NCBI GenBank assembly: GCA_963669315.1
Contig: OY770021.1
Location: 3,038,001-3,102,000 of the forward strand
From: SZUA-547 sp963669315
GTDB taxonomy: Bacteria > Pseudomonadota > Alphaproteobacteria > Rhodobacterales > Rhodobacteraceae
DNA length: 64,000 nucleotides
Direction: 5' to 3'
Shown in pieces: positions 16,683 to 26,572 of this stretch (within the stretch, counting starts at the first letter, position 1; each line of letters begins with the position of its first letter). The translations under genes and the position numbers were made by a program. Below the pieces are notes generated by a model that was not told the DNA's origin, ran no database searches, and saw only the letters and a program-made list of their open reading frames with translations.

Positions 16683-19431
16683 TCAGACCACAATTGTCGC
16701 GGTTTGGCTCGCGCCGCCGCCTACCTCGTCATACATCACCATCACCGCGACGACGTCGCTCGTGAATGTCGCGATGGCCACCGCGTCCGCGCCATCCCCG
16801 TTCGCATCAATGAGAAGCTGGGCCGCGCTGGAGGTCTCCAGCGAGACGTAGTCGGATATCTGGCCGCCGGGACCAATGGTCAGCGATATGCCAGTCAGGT
16901 CGATAATGTCCGAGCCGAGTGCGTAGTCGCTGATAATGTCGCTGGCCGCCTCCGCCAGAGTTGCGTCGTCGAACACGAAGATGTCCGAGCCTGCGCCGCC
17001 GGTCAGCACATCGCTGCTCAGCCAGCCAGCGAGAATGTCATCCCCACCACCGCCTATGATCTGGTTGACGCCATCGTCGCCCGTCAGCGTGTCGTCAAAG
17101 GCCGAACCAATGATATTCTCAATCGCAGTAAGCGTATCGGTGGCTCCGTATCCGTCCTCACTGGTCTCGCCCGCCCCCAGGTCCACGGTGACGCCCTGCG
17201 TCGAGCCGGCGCCCGCGCCAACCATAGCATAGCTGACGAAGTCGGAGCCCAGATTGCCGTCGATATAGTCAACGCCAGCCAATCCTTCCAGGATGTTGTC
17301 GTCGATATCGCCGCGTAGGAAATCATCAAAGGCCGATCCGATAAGCCCCTCAATACTGGAGTAAAAATCTCCGCTCGCAGAGCCCGTGTTGAATGACGGA
17401 TCGAGCAGGTTCGCGATCAATCCGGCCGAGACACCATCGGTCGACACCGCATCCGCATAGCTGACAAGATTGATCCCTCCCAGGCCGATGAATTCGTCCG
17501 CCTCCGACGTCGCCGCGAGTACATCGGCTTCCGTTCCTCCGAATATCAATTCGCCTTCCGGCGAAATGAAAACGTCGATCACGCCGACAACGCTGTCGCC
17601 GTCTCCGTCTGTCGCCGTCGCCTCCAGCGCGAATAAGACCTCCGCATCAGCGCCGCCAAATCCAAATGCGCCGAGCCCAAACGCGCTACCGCCGAATTCC
17701 TCCTCCGGATCGCTTCCTGGAATAATCTCCTCCGCAGCGTTCACCATCCCAATCGCGTCAAAATCATCGTTCGCCGCGAAGAACACCTGATCGAGACCGA
17801 TCAGGCCCGTGACGACCACAGTACCATCGCCCATATCCACGATCTCTGGATCAGCGGCCCTCGCCGCTGTCGGAGATGGAACGATAACGATCGAGTCAAC
17901 ATCGATAGGAACGATGTCTTCCGACAGATCCTTGTCGCCATCGCCGTCGAGATAGGTGGTCAGACGAACGGAGGCGAATTGGTCCTTATTGCCTTGGATT
18001 TCTATGATCGTGAAAGACACGACACCAGCGAGGCTGTGATCGGTGAATAGGTAGCCCTCGGGGTCTTTTTCATCGAGCCCGTCGTCTCGCTGAAGGTTGA
18101 ACACATAATCTATCCGGATGCCTTGACCCGGGCTGACTTGCTGATTGCCGACGCCGATATCGTCATTGTCCGAGTTCAGTGTGTCCCCGCCGATTGGCGT
18201 CAGCAGGAGGTCGGTGAACTCGTTCATCAGATCGTCGGGCGGGTTCTCCTCAATATCGATGAATTCGTCAGAGGGATAACCGTTGATGCCGAGCCAGGCG
18301 TTGTTGCCGGGAGGAAACTCGACAAAACTGCCGGTCGCTCGGGTATCTATCGGCGACTCCCAATCGATCGTATAGCTGTCAGTTTCAGGGTCGATTGTTG
18401 CTGTGAACACGGTCCGCTCAAGGCCCGAGAAACCTTCGAAATACGCGCGAAGTTGCGACGTTCCGAAGCCCTCCAGAAGGATATCGCGCGCCTCAGCGGT
18501 CAGTGTCTGGGTCGCGCCGTCAACAAGCCCGATAAGCGGGTCGCCATCAGCACCGCCTGAGAAGACGATCGGACCCGCTGCGCTCAAGCCGTCGGTTCCA
18601 ATGATCGTGTTGAGCGGTGCCGTTGCAGTTTGTTCGCCAGTGTTGGAGAAGGCCATATTTGTCGGATTAAAGATCAGCGGCGCGTCGTCGCTGACATCAA
18701 TCGTTAGGCTGTCCGATGCGGTGTCGTCGTCCCGATCGGTGATTTCGACGTTAAACATATCGACAACGCTGGTCCCGCCTGAATGGTCCCCCGCGCCGGT
18801 CAGCACATATGTGTAATCAATCTCGCCGGCATTCAGATCAATCCCGGTAATCAAGAGAACGCCCAGCGCGGAAGTAATGGACGTGACGACCGCGCCATTC
18901 GACGCGTCGTAGATAGTCTCCCCTTCGACACGCAATGTTCTTACGCCATCGGCCGAAGTGAACTTGATCCGCCCTGTTGAGAATTCGCTGTTCGAGTCTG
19001 GACTGGTTCCGACATCGTTGATCGCGGATTCCGCCGCCAACCCGTCATCAGCAACAATGGTAGGCGTGGCGTTTCCTATAGAAATGGTTAGGTCGGCTGT
19101 ATCCGGGTCTCCATCGCCATCAGTAAGCGTGTAGGTGAATACATCGCTCACGTCCCCAGGCGTGTCCGCGTTGCGTGTGTAGGAATAAAAGCCGTCGCTT
19201 GCGATCGTAAGAGCGCCAAATGCGCCGGCGATGGTTTCGCCGTCCACATCGATTGCAATTGTTGTCGTACCCGTTCCGGTATCAAACGACACCATCGTCA
19301 CTCTGGCGTCGTCCGCGCCTTTCACGTCCTCGCCGCCATCAGTTGTGTTGGAATCCGTGACGACGCCAGAGTCGATCCCCGTGATCACATTTCCAGTAGC
19401 CGGCCCGAATTCACCACCCGCGATACTGTCG

Positions 19432-21888
19432 CTGTCATCCATCGCCTCGGGGCCGTCGTCGAGCACCTCCACGACCAGCGTGTCGCTGGCGGACGAGCCG
19501 TCATCGTCGAGCACGATCACCGTGAAGCTCTCGGAGATCCCCTCGGAGGTTCCGACCGAGGTCGGATCCGGATGGTCCTGCGTCGCGCCGGACAGCGCGT
19601 AGCTCCAGCTGTAGGTCCCGCCGTCGAGGATCACGTCCAGCAGCCCGTAGGTTCCCGAGACCTGCCCCCCCGTCGTCACGTCGATCCCGTCGATGGTCAG
19701 GCCGCCAGACGCCGCCAGCATCGATCGTAATCGCGCCCGTATCCGTCTCCGTGTCCAGCGTCGGGCTCGACCCGTCATCGTCCAGAGCCGCCTCGTTCAC
19801 CTCGCCGGGATCAACCGTCACCGAAGGCGTGGAATCCGCCAGAAGGCCGATCGTCACCGTCGCCGTCGAAGGGTCCCCGTCGCCATCGGTGATCCGGTAG
19901 TCGAAGCTGACCGTCCCGGTCTCGCCCGAGGCCGGCGTGTAGATGAACGATCCCGACCCGTCATAGGAAAGCGAACCGGACCCCGTCAGCGTGCCTGAGA
20001 CCGCCTCGACATCCGTCGCAAGATCCACAAGATCCGCGCCCGTCACGTCGTTGACCGTCACCGTCACCGTGACCGCCTGGTCCTCAACCGTCTGGGTCGC
20101 GCTGTCATCCATCGCCTCGGGGCCGTCGTCGAGCACCTCCACGACCAGCGTGTCGCTGGCGGACGAGCCGTCATCGTCCAGCACGATCACCGTGAAGCTC
20201 TCGGAAATCCCCTCGGAGGTTCCGACCGAGGCCGGATCCGGATGGTCCTGCGTCGCGCCGGACAGCGCGTAGCTCCAGCTGTAGGTCCCGCCATCGAGGA
20301 TCACGTCCAGCAGCCCGTAGGTTCCCGAGACCTGACCCCCCGTCGTCACGTCGACCCCGTCGATGGTCAGGCCGCCAGACGCCGCCAGATCGTCGCCGCC
20401 AGCATCGATCGTAATCGCGCCCGTATCCGTCTCCGTGTCCAGCGTCGGGCTCGACCCGTCATCGTCCAGAGCCGCCTCGTTCACCTCGCCGGGATCAACC
20501 GTCACCGAAGGCGTGGAATCCGCCAGAAGGCCGATCGTCACCGTCGCCGTCGAAGGGTCCCCGTCGCCATCGGTGATCCGGTAGTCGAAGCTGACCGTCC
20601 CGGTCTCGCCCGAGGCCGGCGTGTAGATGAACGATCCCGACCCGTCATAGGAAAGCGAACCGGACCCCGTCAGCGTGTCTGAGACCGCCTCGACGTCCGT
20701 CGCAAGATCCACAAGATCCGCGCCCGTCACGTCGTTGACCGTCACCGTCACCGTGACCGCCTGGTCCTCAACCGTCTGGGTCGCGCTGTCATCCATCGCC
20801 TCGGGGCCGTCGTCGAGCACCTCCACGACCAGCGTGTCGCTGGCGGACGAGCCGTCATCGTCGAGCACGATCACCGTGAAGCTCTCGGAGATCCCCTCGG
20901 AGGTTCCGACCGAGGTCGGATCCGGATGGTCCTGCGTCGCGCCGGACAGCGCGTAGCTCCAGCTGTAGGTCCCGCCGTCGAGGATCACGTCCAGCAGCCC
21001 GTAGGTTCCCGAGACCTGCCCCCCCGTCGTCACGTCGATCCCGTCGATGGTCAGGCCGCCAGACGCCGCCAGATCGTCGCCGCCAGCATCGATCGTAATC
21101 GCGCCCGTATCCGTCTCCGTGTCCAGCGTCGGGCTCGACCCGTCATCGTCCAGAGCCGCCTCGTTCACCTCGCCGGGATCAACCGTCACCGAAGGCGTGG
21201 AATCCGCCAGAAGGCCGATCGTCACCGTCGCCGTCGAAGGGTCCCCGTCGCCATCGGTGATCCGGTAGTCGAAGCTGACCGTCCCGGTCTCGCCCGAGGC
21301 CGGCGTGTAGATGAACGATCCCGACCCGTCATAGGAAAGCGAACCGGACCCCGTCAGCGTGTCTGAGACCGCCTCGACGTCCGTCGCAAGATCCACAAGA
21401 TCCGCGCCCGTCACGTCGTTGACCGTCACCGTCACCGTGACCGCCTGGTCCTCAACCGTCTGGGTCGCGCTGTCATCCATCGCCTCGGGGCCGTCGTCGA
21501 GCACCTCCACGACCAGCGTGTCGCTGGCGGACGAGCCGTCATCGTCGAGCACGATCACCGTGAAGCTCTCGGAGATCCCCTCGGAGGTTCCGACCGAGGT
21601 CGGATCCGGATGGTCCTGCGTCGCGCCGGACAGCGCGTAGCTCCAGCTGTAGGTCCCGCCGTCGAGGATCACGTCCAGCAGCCCGTAGGTTCCCGAGACC
21701 TGCCCCCCCGTCGTCACGTCGATCCCGTCGATGGTCAGGCCGCCAGACGCCGCCAGATCGTCGCCGCCAGCATCGATCGTAATCGCGCCCGTATCCGTCT
21801 CCGTGTCCAGCGTCGGGCTCGACCCGTCATCGTCCAGAGCCGCCTCGTTCACCTCGCCGGGATCAACCGTCACCGAAGGCGTGGAATC
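19432..21888 (-). repeat. 684-bp VCBS module repeats (three units plus a partial)
   Basis: Units start at 19432, 20102, 20786 and 21470. The last three are spaced 684 bp apart; the first is 670 bp because of the 14-base deletion. The fourth is partial (about 418 bp). Units are nearly identical at the base level, with a few single-base changes. Each encodes 228 residues beginning near DSTPSVTVDPGEVNEAALDD. Confidence 0.9.
19710..19718. other. Frameshift site: 14-bp deletion between direct repeats
   Basis: The other units read CGCCGCCAG, five bases, then CGCCGCCAG again; here only a single CGCCGCCAG remains, so 14 bases are gone. This is the outcome expected from replication slippage between the two 9-bp repeats. 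The change is not a multiple of three and splits the gene. Confidence 0.85.
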
Positions 21889-22605
21889 CGGGGGCGGCGG
21901 CGGGAGCGTCGAATCTTTCGCTTCCGGGATCTCGCTCCGGTCCACGTCCTCCGGGGAGACGAAAACCAATGCAGTTGGGTCAAGCAGGTCGCTTAAGGCG
22001 GGGGTCTCAGCAAGTTCGCCAGCATCAATGGGGGCAAATTTCCCACCACTTGATTTTACCGCGCCGTTGGACGGCGGCGCCGCCGGCGCGATCTCCCGAT
22101 CAGCCTCACCTTCGTTGGCAGCCAGCACGAAGTCGCGGAGCGGGATGGCGACGCCATCAACCAGGATCGAGGCGCCGGTGGAAGCGCCACCCTCCAGAAT
22201 GAGCACACTTCCGTCAGTCTGAATAAAATGAAGATCGGCGCCGACGATGTTCGGCGCGGAGATGTCCGCGCCCGACGGCAGTTCTACCCAATCCGCGTCT
22301 CTGGCGTCAATTCGAACAGCATCGCCGTGCCGGCCCCCTTCAAGCGCCTGCGCGATACGCAGTTCATCACTCAGCCGCCAATCGATCTTGGTCGCGGATT
22401 TGGTGCTCTGTTCGACCATGGTTAACCTTATGGCGCTGCTAAGCGCCGGGATCCTTCCAGGATATATTTTAGGTTTAGATTAACCAAAGCACGCATTTGA
22501 GCGCCTAGTATCTATATCTTATAATGTATAGCACTTGATCCCGAGGCGGACGACGTGCGTGATCGTGGCGCTGCCGTGGCTTATCTGCCCCATAGCGCTT
22601 CCTTC

Positions 22606-23423
22606 GGAGCTGTCAGACGAATGCGAACCAGTCTCAGTATCCCCGTAATCGCAGGAACTTAGGCCGCACCGAGCAGCCGCCACTCTTCGAGTGCGGCGGT
22701 TCTGTTGCGCTTGAAATTACGACGTGAGTAGAGGTGGCGCTCGCGGTTGAACAGGTTGTAGACGGAGGAGTGGACGGCGGCGAACATCTGCAGACTTCGC
22801 ATGCGCCGGAACCGAAGCATCGCCCGTTCCCTTCGTCGGAATGGCAGGTGTGAGTTCTCCGCCCTGTTGTTGAGCCAGCGGCCCGTCGACTGAAGTTCCG
22901 TCGCACCCAGTTCGCGCAGAGCAGCGCCATACGACCGAAGGCAGTCGGTCACGATCTCATGCGGATGGCCATAGCGCTTCATCAATTTCCTGAGGAATTT
23001 CAATGCGGCGCGCTTATCCCGGCGTTTCGTGACGACCGCATCCAGCACCTCGCCTTCGTGATCGACAGCTCGCCACAAGTAATGCTGCTCGCCGTTGACC
23101 TTCACGAACACCTCGTCCAGATGCCAGCGCCAGTTCGAATATGCGCGCATCCGGTCGACACGCTTGCGCTTGATCTCGGCGGCGAACATCGGGCCAAATC
23201 TCTGCCACCAGAACCGGATCGTCTCGTGGCTGATGTCGATCCCGCGCTCGTGGAGCAGATCCTCCACATTTCGCAGCGAGAGCGGGAAACGGATATACAT
23301 CATCACCGCCAAGCGGATGACGTCAGGGCTGCTGTGGAAGCCCTTGAACGGGTTACTATTACTCATCCGATGACGCTAGGGGAGGGGCCTCATCGCCTCA
23401 AGCCGAATTCTTCTGACAAGCCC
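22606..23423 (-). mobile_element. IS6-family element, copy D
   Basis: An 818-bp element with ends GGAGCTGTCAGA and TCTGACAAGCCC. Its right end directly abuts the last 147 bp of a B-type copy, so it has entered or replaced part of that IS. The left flank CTTCCTTC is not repeated on the right. Confidence 0.87.
22659..23366 (-). CDS. IS6-family DDE transposase (copy D)
   Basis: Complete 235-residue IS6 transposase with WHLDEVFVKVNGE, EIVTDCLRSY and NRAENSHLPFRRRERAM. It starts MSNSNPFKGF instead of MSKSNPFKGF. All catalytic residues are present. Confidence 0.91.
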   Translation of the reverse strand: MSNSNPFKGFHSSPDVIRLAVMMYIRFPLSLRNVEDLLHERGIDISHETIRFWWQRFGPMFAAEIKRKRVDRMRAYSNWRWHLDEVFVKVNGEQHYLWRAVDHEGEVLDAVVTKRRDKRAALKFLRKLMKRYGHPHEIVTDCLRSYGAALRELGATELQSTGRWLNNRAENSHLPFRRRERAMLRFRRMRSLQMFAAVHSSVYNLFNRERHLYSRRNFKRNRTAALEEWRLLGAA

Positions 23424-23570
23424 CGAGAGCGGGAACCGCACATACATCATGACCGCGAGGCGGATGATTTCGGGAGACGTTTTGAAATACTTGAAGGGGT
23501 CACGCTTACTCATGCGTGGACGCTATGCAGACCCTAGCCCCACCTCAAGCTGTTTTGCTCTGACAACGCC
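23424..23570 (-). mobile_element. 147-bp remnant of a B-type IS6 copy
   Basis: Bases 23424-23570 match 12941-13087 of IS copy B: the transposase N-terminal codons and the right inverted repeat TCTGACAACGCC. The remainder is absent and replaced by copy D. Confidence 0.85.
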
Positions 23571-23574
23571 GGCC

Positions 23575-23658
23575 GTTGCAATCAGGCGGGGTCCATATAC
23601 GTCCACACATGACAAGCCCATCAGGCGGGGTCCATATACGTCCATACATGACAGGACC
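23575..23658. repeat. 39-bp tandem duplication of an IS1111-type end
   Basis: GTTGCA at 23575 leads into a 39-bp unit at 23581-23619 and again at 23620-23658, each containing the 13-mer GGCGGGGTCCATA, which is the subterminal inverted repeat of the IS110/IS1111 element at 45.5-46.9 kb. Bases 23575-23614 match the reverse complement of 45500-45539. The units end GACAAGCCC and GACAGGACC, the same as the ends of IS6 copies D and A/C. Confidence 0.75.
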
Positions 23659-23680
23659 TATGACACCGCCCCAATCCCGC

Positions 23681-25063
23681 TTACTTAGTTCCGGTGTAGG
23701 TGCCCACGACAGCGCGGTTCTGGGATTGTAAATCAAGCGCAAATTCACCCTCGACCGATACTGCGGGATCGCTGCCGTCGGTTCTGAAACCACCGGTCGC
23801 AGCAACGGTGTCGGGGCCTCCAAATATCGGAGAGCCTCCCGCAAAGTTCGCCGCGTTCGCCGGATCAGCTCCGACGTCTGTTGTGAAGGTATTGCCCAAG
23901 ATATTCAGGTCGAAAGCTCCAGTGCGCTGGTCGAAATCATAGAGAAGAGCAATGGAGCCACTCACAGGGCTTGAGCCGGAAAGATCAACCAGAGTGCCGT
24001 TGGCTGGGCCAGTGTAGAGAGCGGTTCCTGTGAGTGCGGCGATGTCACTGGGGTCCGGAAGATTATCCATCGCCACCGGATCAAACGCTTCCACGCTCTC
24101 AGCTATGTCCGCAATAGCCCGGTCTAGCTCTGTATTGTCACCTATGCTCGCGGCGCTCGGCTCGAGAGTAACATCGCTGTTTTGCGAGATCGTGGACCCG
24201 CCCTCAGTATTTACTTCTGTATTGGTATAACCGCCTGTTTCGCCAGAGTTGTTGCTCGTTACTGACTGGGCTCCAGCATCGGCTTCAGTTTGGACAGTCG
24301 ATGTTGAAGATGACGTCGAGTAGCCGCCATCTCCGGCCCCCTCGAGAGTTCCGAAGCTCGCCGCCAGATCGCCCGAATTCGCGAGACCTGTATAGGTCGC
24401 TCCGTCTCGGCTCGCGGTTGCGGTGGCGCTTGACCTGGTCAAAACAACTCGGCTCGTCGGACCGCCGGTCGATATTGTCGAACCGCCGCTTCCGCCGCCA
24501 CTTCGACCGCCGGATGCGGATTTATTTTCAGACGGGCCGTCGTCGAGTCCGTCGCCATCAGCGTCGCCATACTGCTCTACGACAACCGATTCACTTGCAA
24601 TGTTCGTGATGAGTGTGCCGTCGGAGTCTATTTCAACGAGCACCATTCCCCCACGGATTCCGATGGTCGCTGTGGGCGTCCGGATCGTCGCGGCCTGGCT
24701 TTTGGAGATCCTGCCGCCGATAAATCGAAGCGCGCCGCGGGTCATGGACAAGGCCATGTCGCCTGTTTCACGATCCGGATCATAAATGTATCGATCGAGA
24801 ATGATGTCGCTGTTCGGCGAGACGGTCAAAGAGGTCTGATCGACAAACAGCAACTGGCCTAGGCCCAATTCCGATGTCTCGATGCGCTCATTCGAATAGA
24901 CGGTATCCCCCAATGTCAGTGCGCGACTGGTCTGCTCAGGTGGCGTGCCATCCATATCGCGATTAACGGCCGAGACCGTGCCAATTTCAGCGCTGGCCGT
25001 CGAAGTAATAAGTACACCTGTAATCAAACCAATGACGACTTTGAATAAACGATGTTCAATCAT
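23681..25063 (-). CDS. Secreted FecR-domain protein with TbpB-like C-terminal barrel
   Basis: The 460-residue protein has a signal peptide ending near TSTASA (residue 25), a FecR domain (about 40-155, with TLGDTVYSNERIET, FVDQTSLTVSPNSDI and IRTPTATIGIRGG), a Gly/Ser-rich linker (about 180-200), a low-complexity Ser/Thr middle, and a C-terminal segment (about 340-460) resembling the small barrel of TbpB-like Slam substrates: SGSIALLYDFDQRTGAFDLN, a FAGGSPIFGGP turn and a closing VGTYTGTK. The barrel call is by pattern only. ATG 25063 has GGAGA upstream. It is 22 bp downstream of the TPR/barrel protein on the same strand, so a cargo-transporter pair is plausible. No lipobox cysteine is seen. 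Confidence 0.7.
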   Translation of the reverse strand: MIEHRLFKVVIGLITGVLITSTASAEIGTVSAVNRDMDGTPPEQTSRALTLGDTVYSNERIETSELGLGQLLFVDQTSLTVSPNSDIILDRYIYDPDRETGDMALSMTRGALRFIGGRISKSQAATIRTPTATIGIRGGMVLVEIDSDGTLITNIASESVVVEQYGDADGDGLDDGPSENKSASGGRSGGGSGGSTISTGGPTSRVVLTRSSATATASRDGATYTGLANSGDLAASFGTLEGAGDGGYSTSSSTSTVQTEADAGAQSVTSNNSGETGGYTNTEVNTEGGSTISQNSDVTLEPSAASIGDNTELDRAIADIAESVEAFDPVAMDNLPDPSDIAALTGTALYTGPANGTLVDLSGSSPVSGSIALLYDFDQRTGAFDLNILGNTFTTDVGADPANAANFAGGSPIFGGPDTVAATGGFRTDGSDPAVSVEGEFALDLQSQNRAVVGTYTGTK

Positions 25064-25085
25064 GAATCACTCTCCATAGGTTCGA

Positions 25086-26426
25086 TTAAAGCCGGTACTG
25101 GGCCGATAGCGTGATGCTCAAATTGTTTAGGTCGTAGTTCTGAATATTCGCATCTCGGAGAAATCCGTCGACGTCGAGTTGCACTCCAAACCCGTCCTTG
25201 ATTGCGAACAGGTGACTGACGCCTCCACGCAGATCGAATTCATCGCGGGTCGTATTGGGGTCAATAAACGGGTCAGGATCGTTGAACTGGCGATAGCGGC
25301 CGTCGAGATACCCGGTGATGGCCCATTTCCTGTCGACCATCTCAATCCCGCTGTCATACCGGTACTCGCCTGATAGCCGGCCACCGAACTCAATACTGGA
25401 GTTATACGCGGTCGCTGCGTCGTAGTGTTCGATGATCCCAGCCAAACGACCAACGAGATCCCTGTCAGGCTGGCAAGCTCCGCCGGCGACAAGGCGGTAA
25501 CTCGCGCGGTCTTCGAGATCGCGCTTTTCCGCAAAGTCAAAATATCCGACATTTGCATCGCCGAAAGCGGACCAGCAGTCTCCGAGGTAGCTGGTCAATT
25601 GTGCGCCACCGAAGCCAGCGAAGTAGATCGTTTCACTGTCGCCATTGAGATATGCGCCCTCGACATATGGCCGGAGCTTTGCGCCACTCGCCTCCTCGGT
25701 TAGCGCGAGACGAGGCCCCGTTCGCAGGCGCCCGTAGAACGTATCGCCCTGCGTCACCTCAAAGTAGTTTAGTGAAAAGAGGCTGAAATCCGTCAGCCAT
25801 GAGTCGTCATTTGGTTTCTCCAAGTCGAAATCATGCGATCCGTAGATAAAGGTTCGAACGCCGAAGTCGTCCTGAGCCTCACTGGAAGGATCAATTATAA
25901 AGCCTGGCTGCCCCCCGACGGTGACTTCATTGTCAAGCGGCCCCAGATTGGCGTTAGTCGCGTATGTCAGGCCAAGATTCGCTACAAGGCTAAACGTGGA
26001 TTGCTCGGTGCGGCGCTCGATCTCCGCCATATATTGTTCCACACGACCGCGAATTTCATCCGGTGTGTCCGGATCATCGAGAACCTGGTTGAGGTAGAGT
26101 TCAGCGACCGCGTACGAGCCCAAATTAAAATAGGCGACCCCCAACTCGAGTCTGACGCGTGGCAAATCCTGTTCGTAGATCAGCAGCCGCTCGAGTGTCG
26201 AAATCGCCGCCTCATAATCTTGCAACTGAATTGAGACCGTCGCGTATCGCATCATCAGTTCGATATCGGAGGGGTTTTCAAAGATCTGGTCGAAAAGCGC
26301 GCGCTGTTCGGCGCGAAGTTCTTCCCGATCTTGATCTGTCAGCGCTTGGGACGCCTCCGGAGCCACGTGAAGAGTGAGAAACGAAACCACACAAAAAAGG
26401 ACTGCCTTCAACTTCGACACCGTCAA
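25086..26426 (-). CDS. TPR plus outer-membrane beta-barrel protein, Slam-like
   Basis: The 446-residue protein has a signal peptide (hydrophobic KAVLFCVVSFLTLHVA), TPR-like helices (about 50-150, with YEAAISTLERLL and LELGVAYFNLGSYAVAELYL), then a C-terminal half of alternating strands ending in the aromatic/charged terminus SAQYRL, typical of outer-membrane barrels. TPR followed by a barrel is the architecture of Slam (DUF560) transporters that deliver surface proteins. The start is TTG at 26426 with AGGA upstream; a GTG six bases on is an alternative. It is transcribed just before the FecR gene and divergently from the cyclase. A general porin-like role cannot be excluded. Confidence 0.65.
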   Translation of the reverse strand: MTVSKLKAVLFCVVSFLTLHVAPEASQALTDQDREELRAEQRALFDQIFENPSDIELMMRYATVSIQLQDYEAAISTLERLLIYEQDLPRVRLELGVAYFNLGSYAVAELYLNQVLDDPDTPDEIRGRVEQYMAEIERRTEQSTFSLVANLGLTYATNANLGPLDNEVTVGGQPGFIIDPSSEAQDDFGVRTFIYGSHDFDLEKPNDDSWLTDFSLFSLNYFEVTQGDTFYGRLRTGPRLALTEEASGAKLRPYVEGAYLNGDSETIYFAGFGGAQLTSYLGDCWSAFGDANVGYFDFAEKRDLEDRASYRLVAGGACQPDRDLVGRLAGIIEHYDAATAYNSSIEFGGRLSGEYRYDSGIEMVDRKWAITGYLDGRYRQFNDPDPFIDPNTTRDEFDLRGGVSHLFAIKDGFGVQLDVDGFLRDANIQNYDLNNLSITLSAQYRL

Positions 26427-26572
26427 ATATTCCTCAAATCTGCATTCAAGTCAGAAATATCTTAGAAAATACCCAGATCTCATTCAATTCTCTAGAAAAA
26501 ACGTCCATCTACCGGCAATCATATTGCATATTTAGGTGATACTGCGACGGAACTTCAGGAAGGGGGAGCCAA
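26427..26572. promoter_or_regulatory. Divergent promoter region between Slam-like gene and cyclase
   Basis: This 146-bp AT-rich gap separates two divergently transcribed genes and must hold both promoters. I could not define -35/-10 boxes with confidence. AGGAAGGGGGAG at its right end is the ribosome binding site of the cyclase. Confidence 0.55.

Larger units (their letters stand above)
16683..22419 (-). pseudogene. VCBS/RTX giant secreted protein, frameshifted into two ORFs (22419-19501 and 19778-16683)
   Basis: The ATG at 22419 (AAGG upstream) opens a reading frame whose N-terminal 170 residues form a retention-module-like start, followed by repeated VCBS/T1SS-type modules of 228 residues. 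At about 19710 a 14-base deletion throws the frame; translation then ends at 19501. The rest continues in another frame to 16683 and carries more cadherin/VCBS-like modules, a T1SS-143-type repeat region, RTX nonapeptides (GGGGDDILAGW, LTGGAGSDIFVFDD) and a C-terminal type I secretion-type end. Restoring 14 bases gives one protein of about 1916 residues, calcium-binding and surface-secreted. As written the product lacks its export signal and should stay inside the cell. A sequencing or assembly slip in the repeats is possible. Confidence 0.85.

Noticed and set aside
16683..22419. Two separate overlapping RTX genes
   Set aside because: The overlap region translates the same repeat in two frames, and adding back 14 bases joins them exactly, so one broken gene is the simpler reading.
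8630..23423. Composite transposon bounded by IS6 copies
   Set aside because: Copies are in the same orientation and lack outer target duplications; the content between them is mixed, so a single mobile unit cannot be claimed.
23581..23658. CRISPR-like short tandem repeat
   Set aside because: Only two direct 39-bp copies with no spacer between them, matching an IS end; no cas genes in the window.
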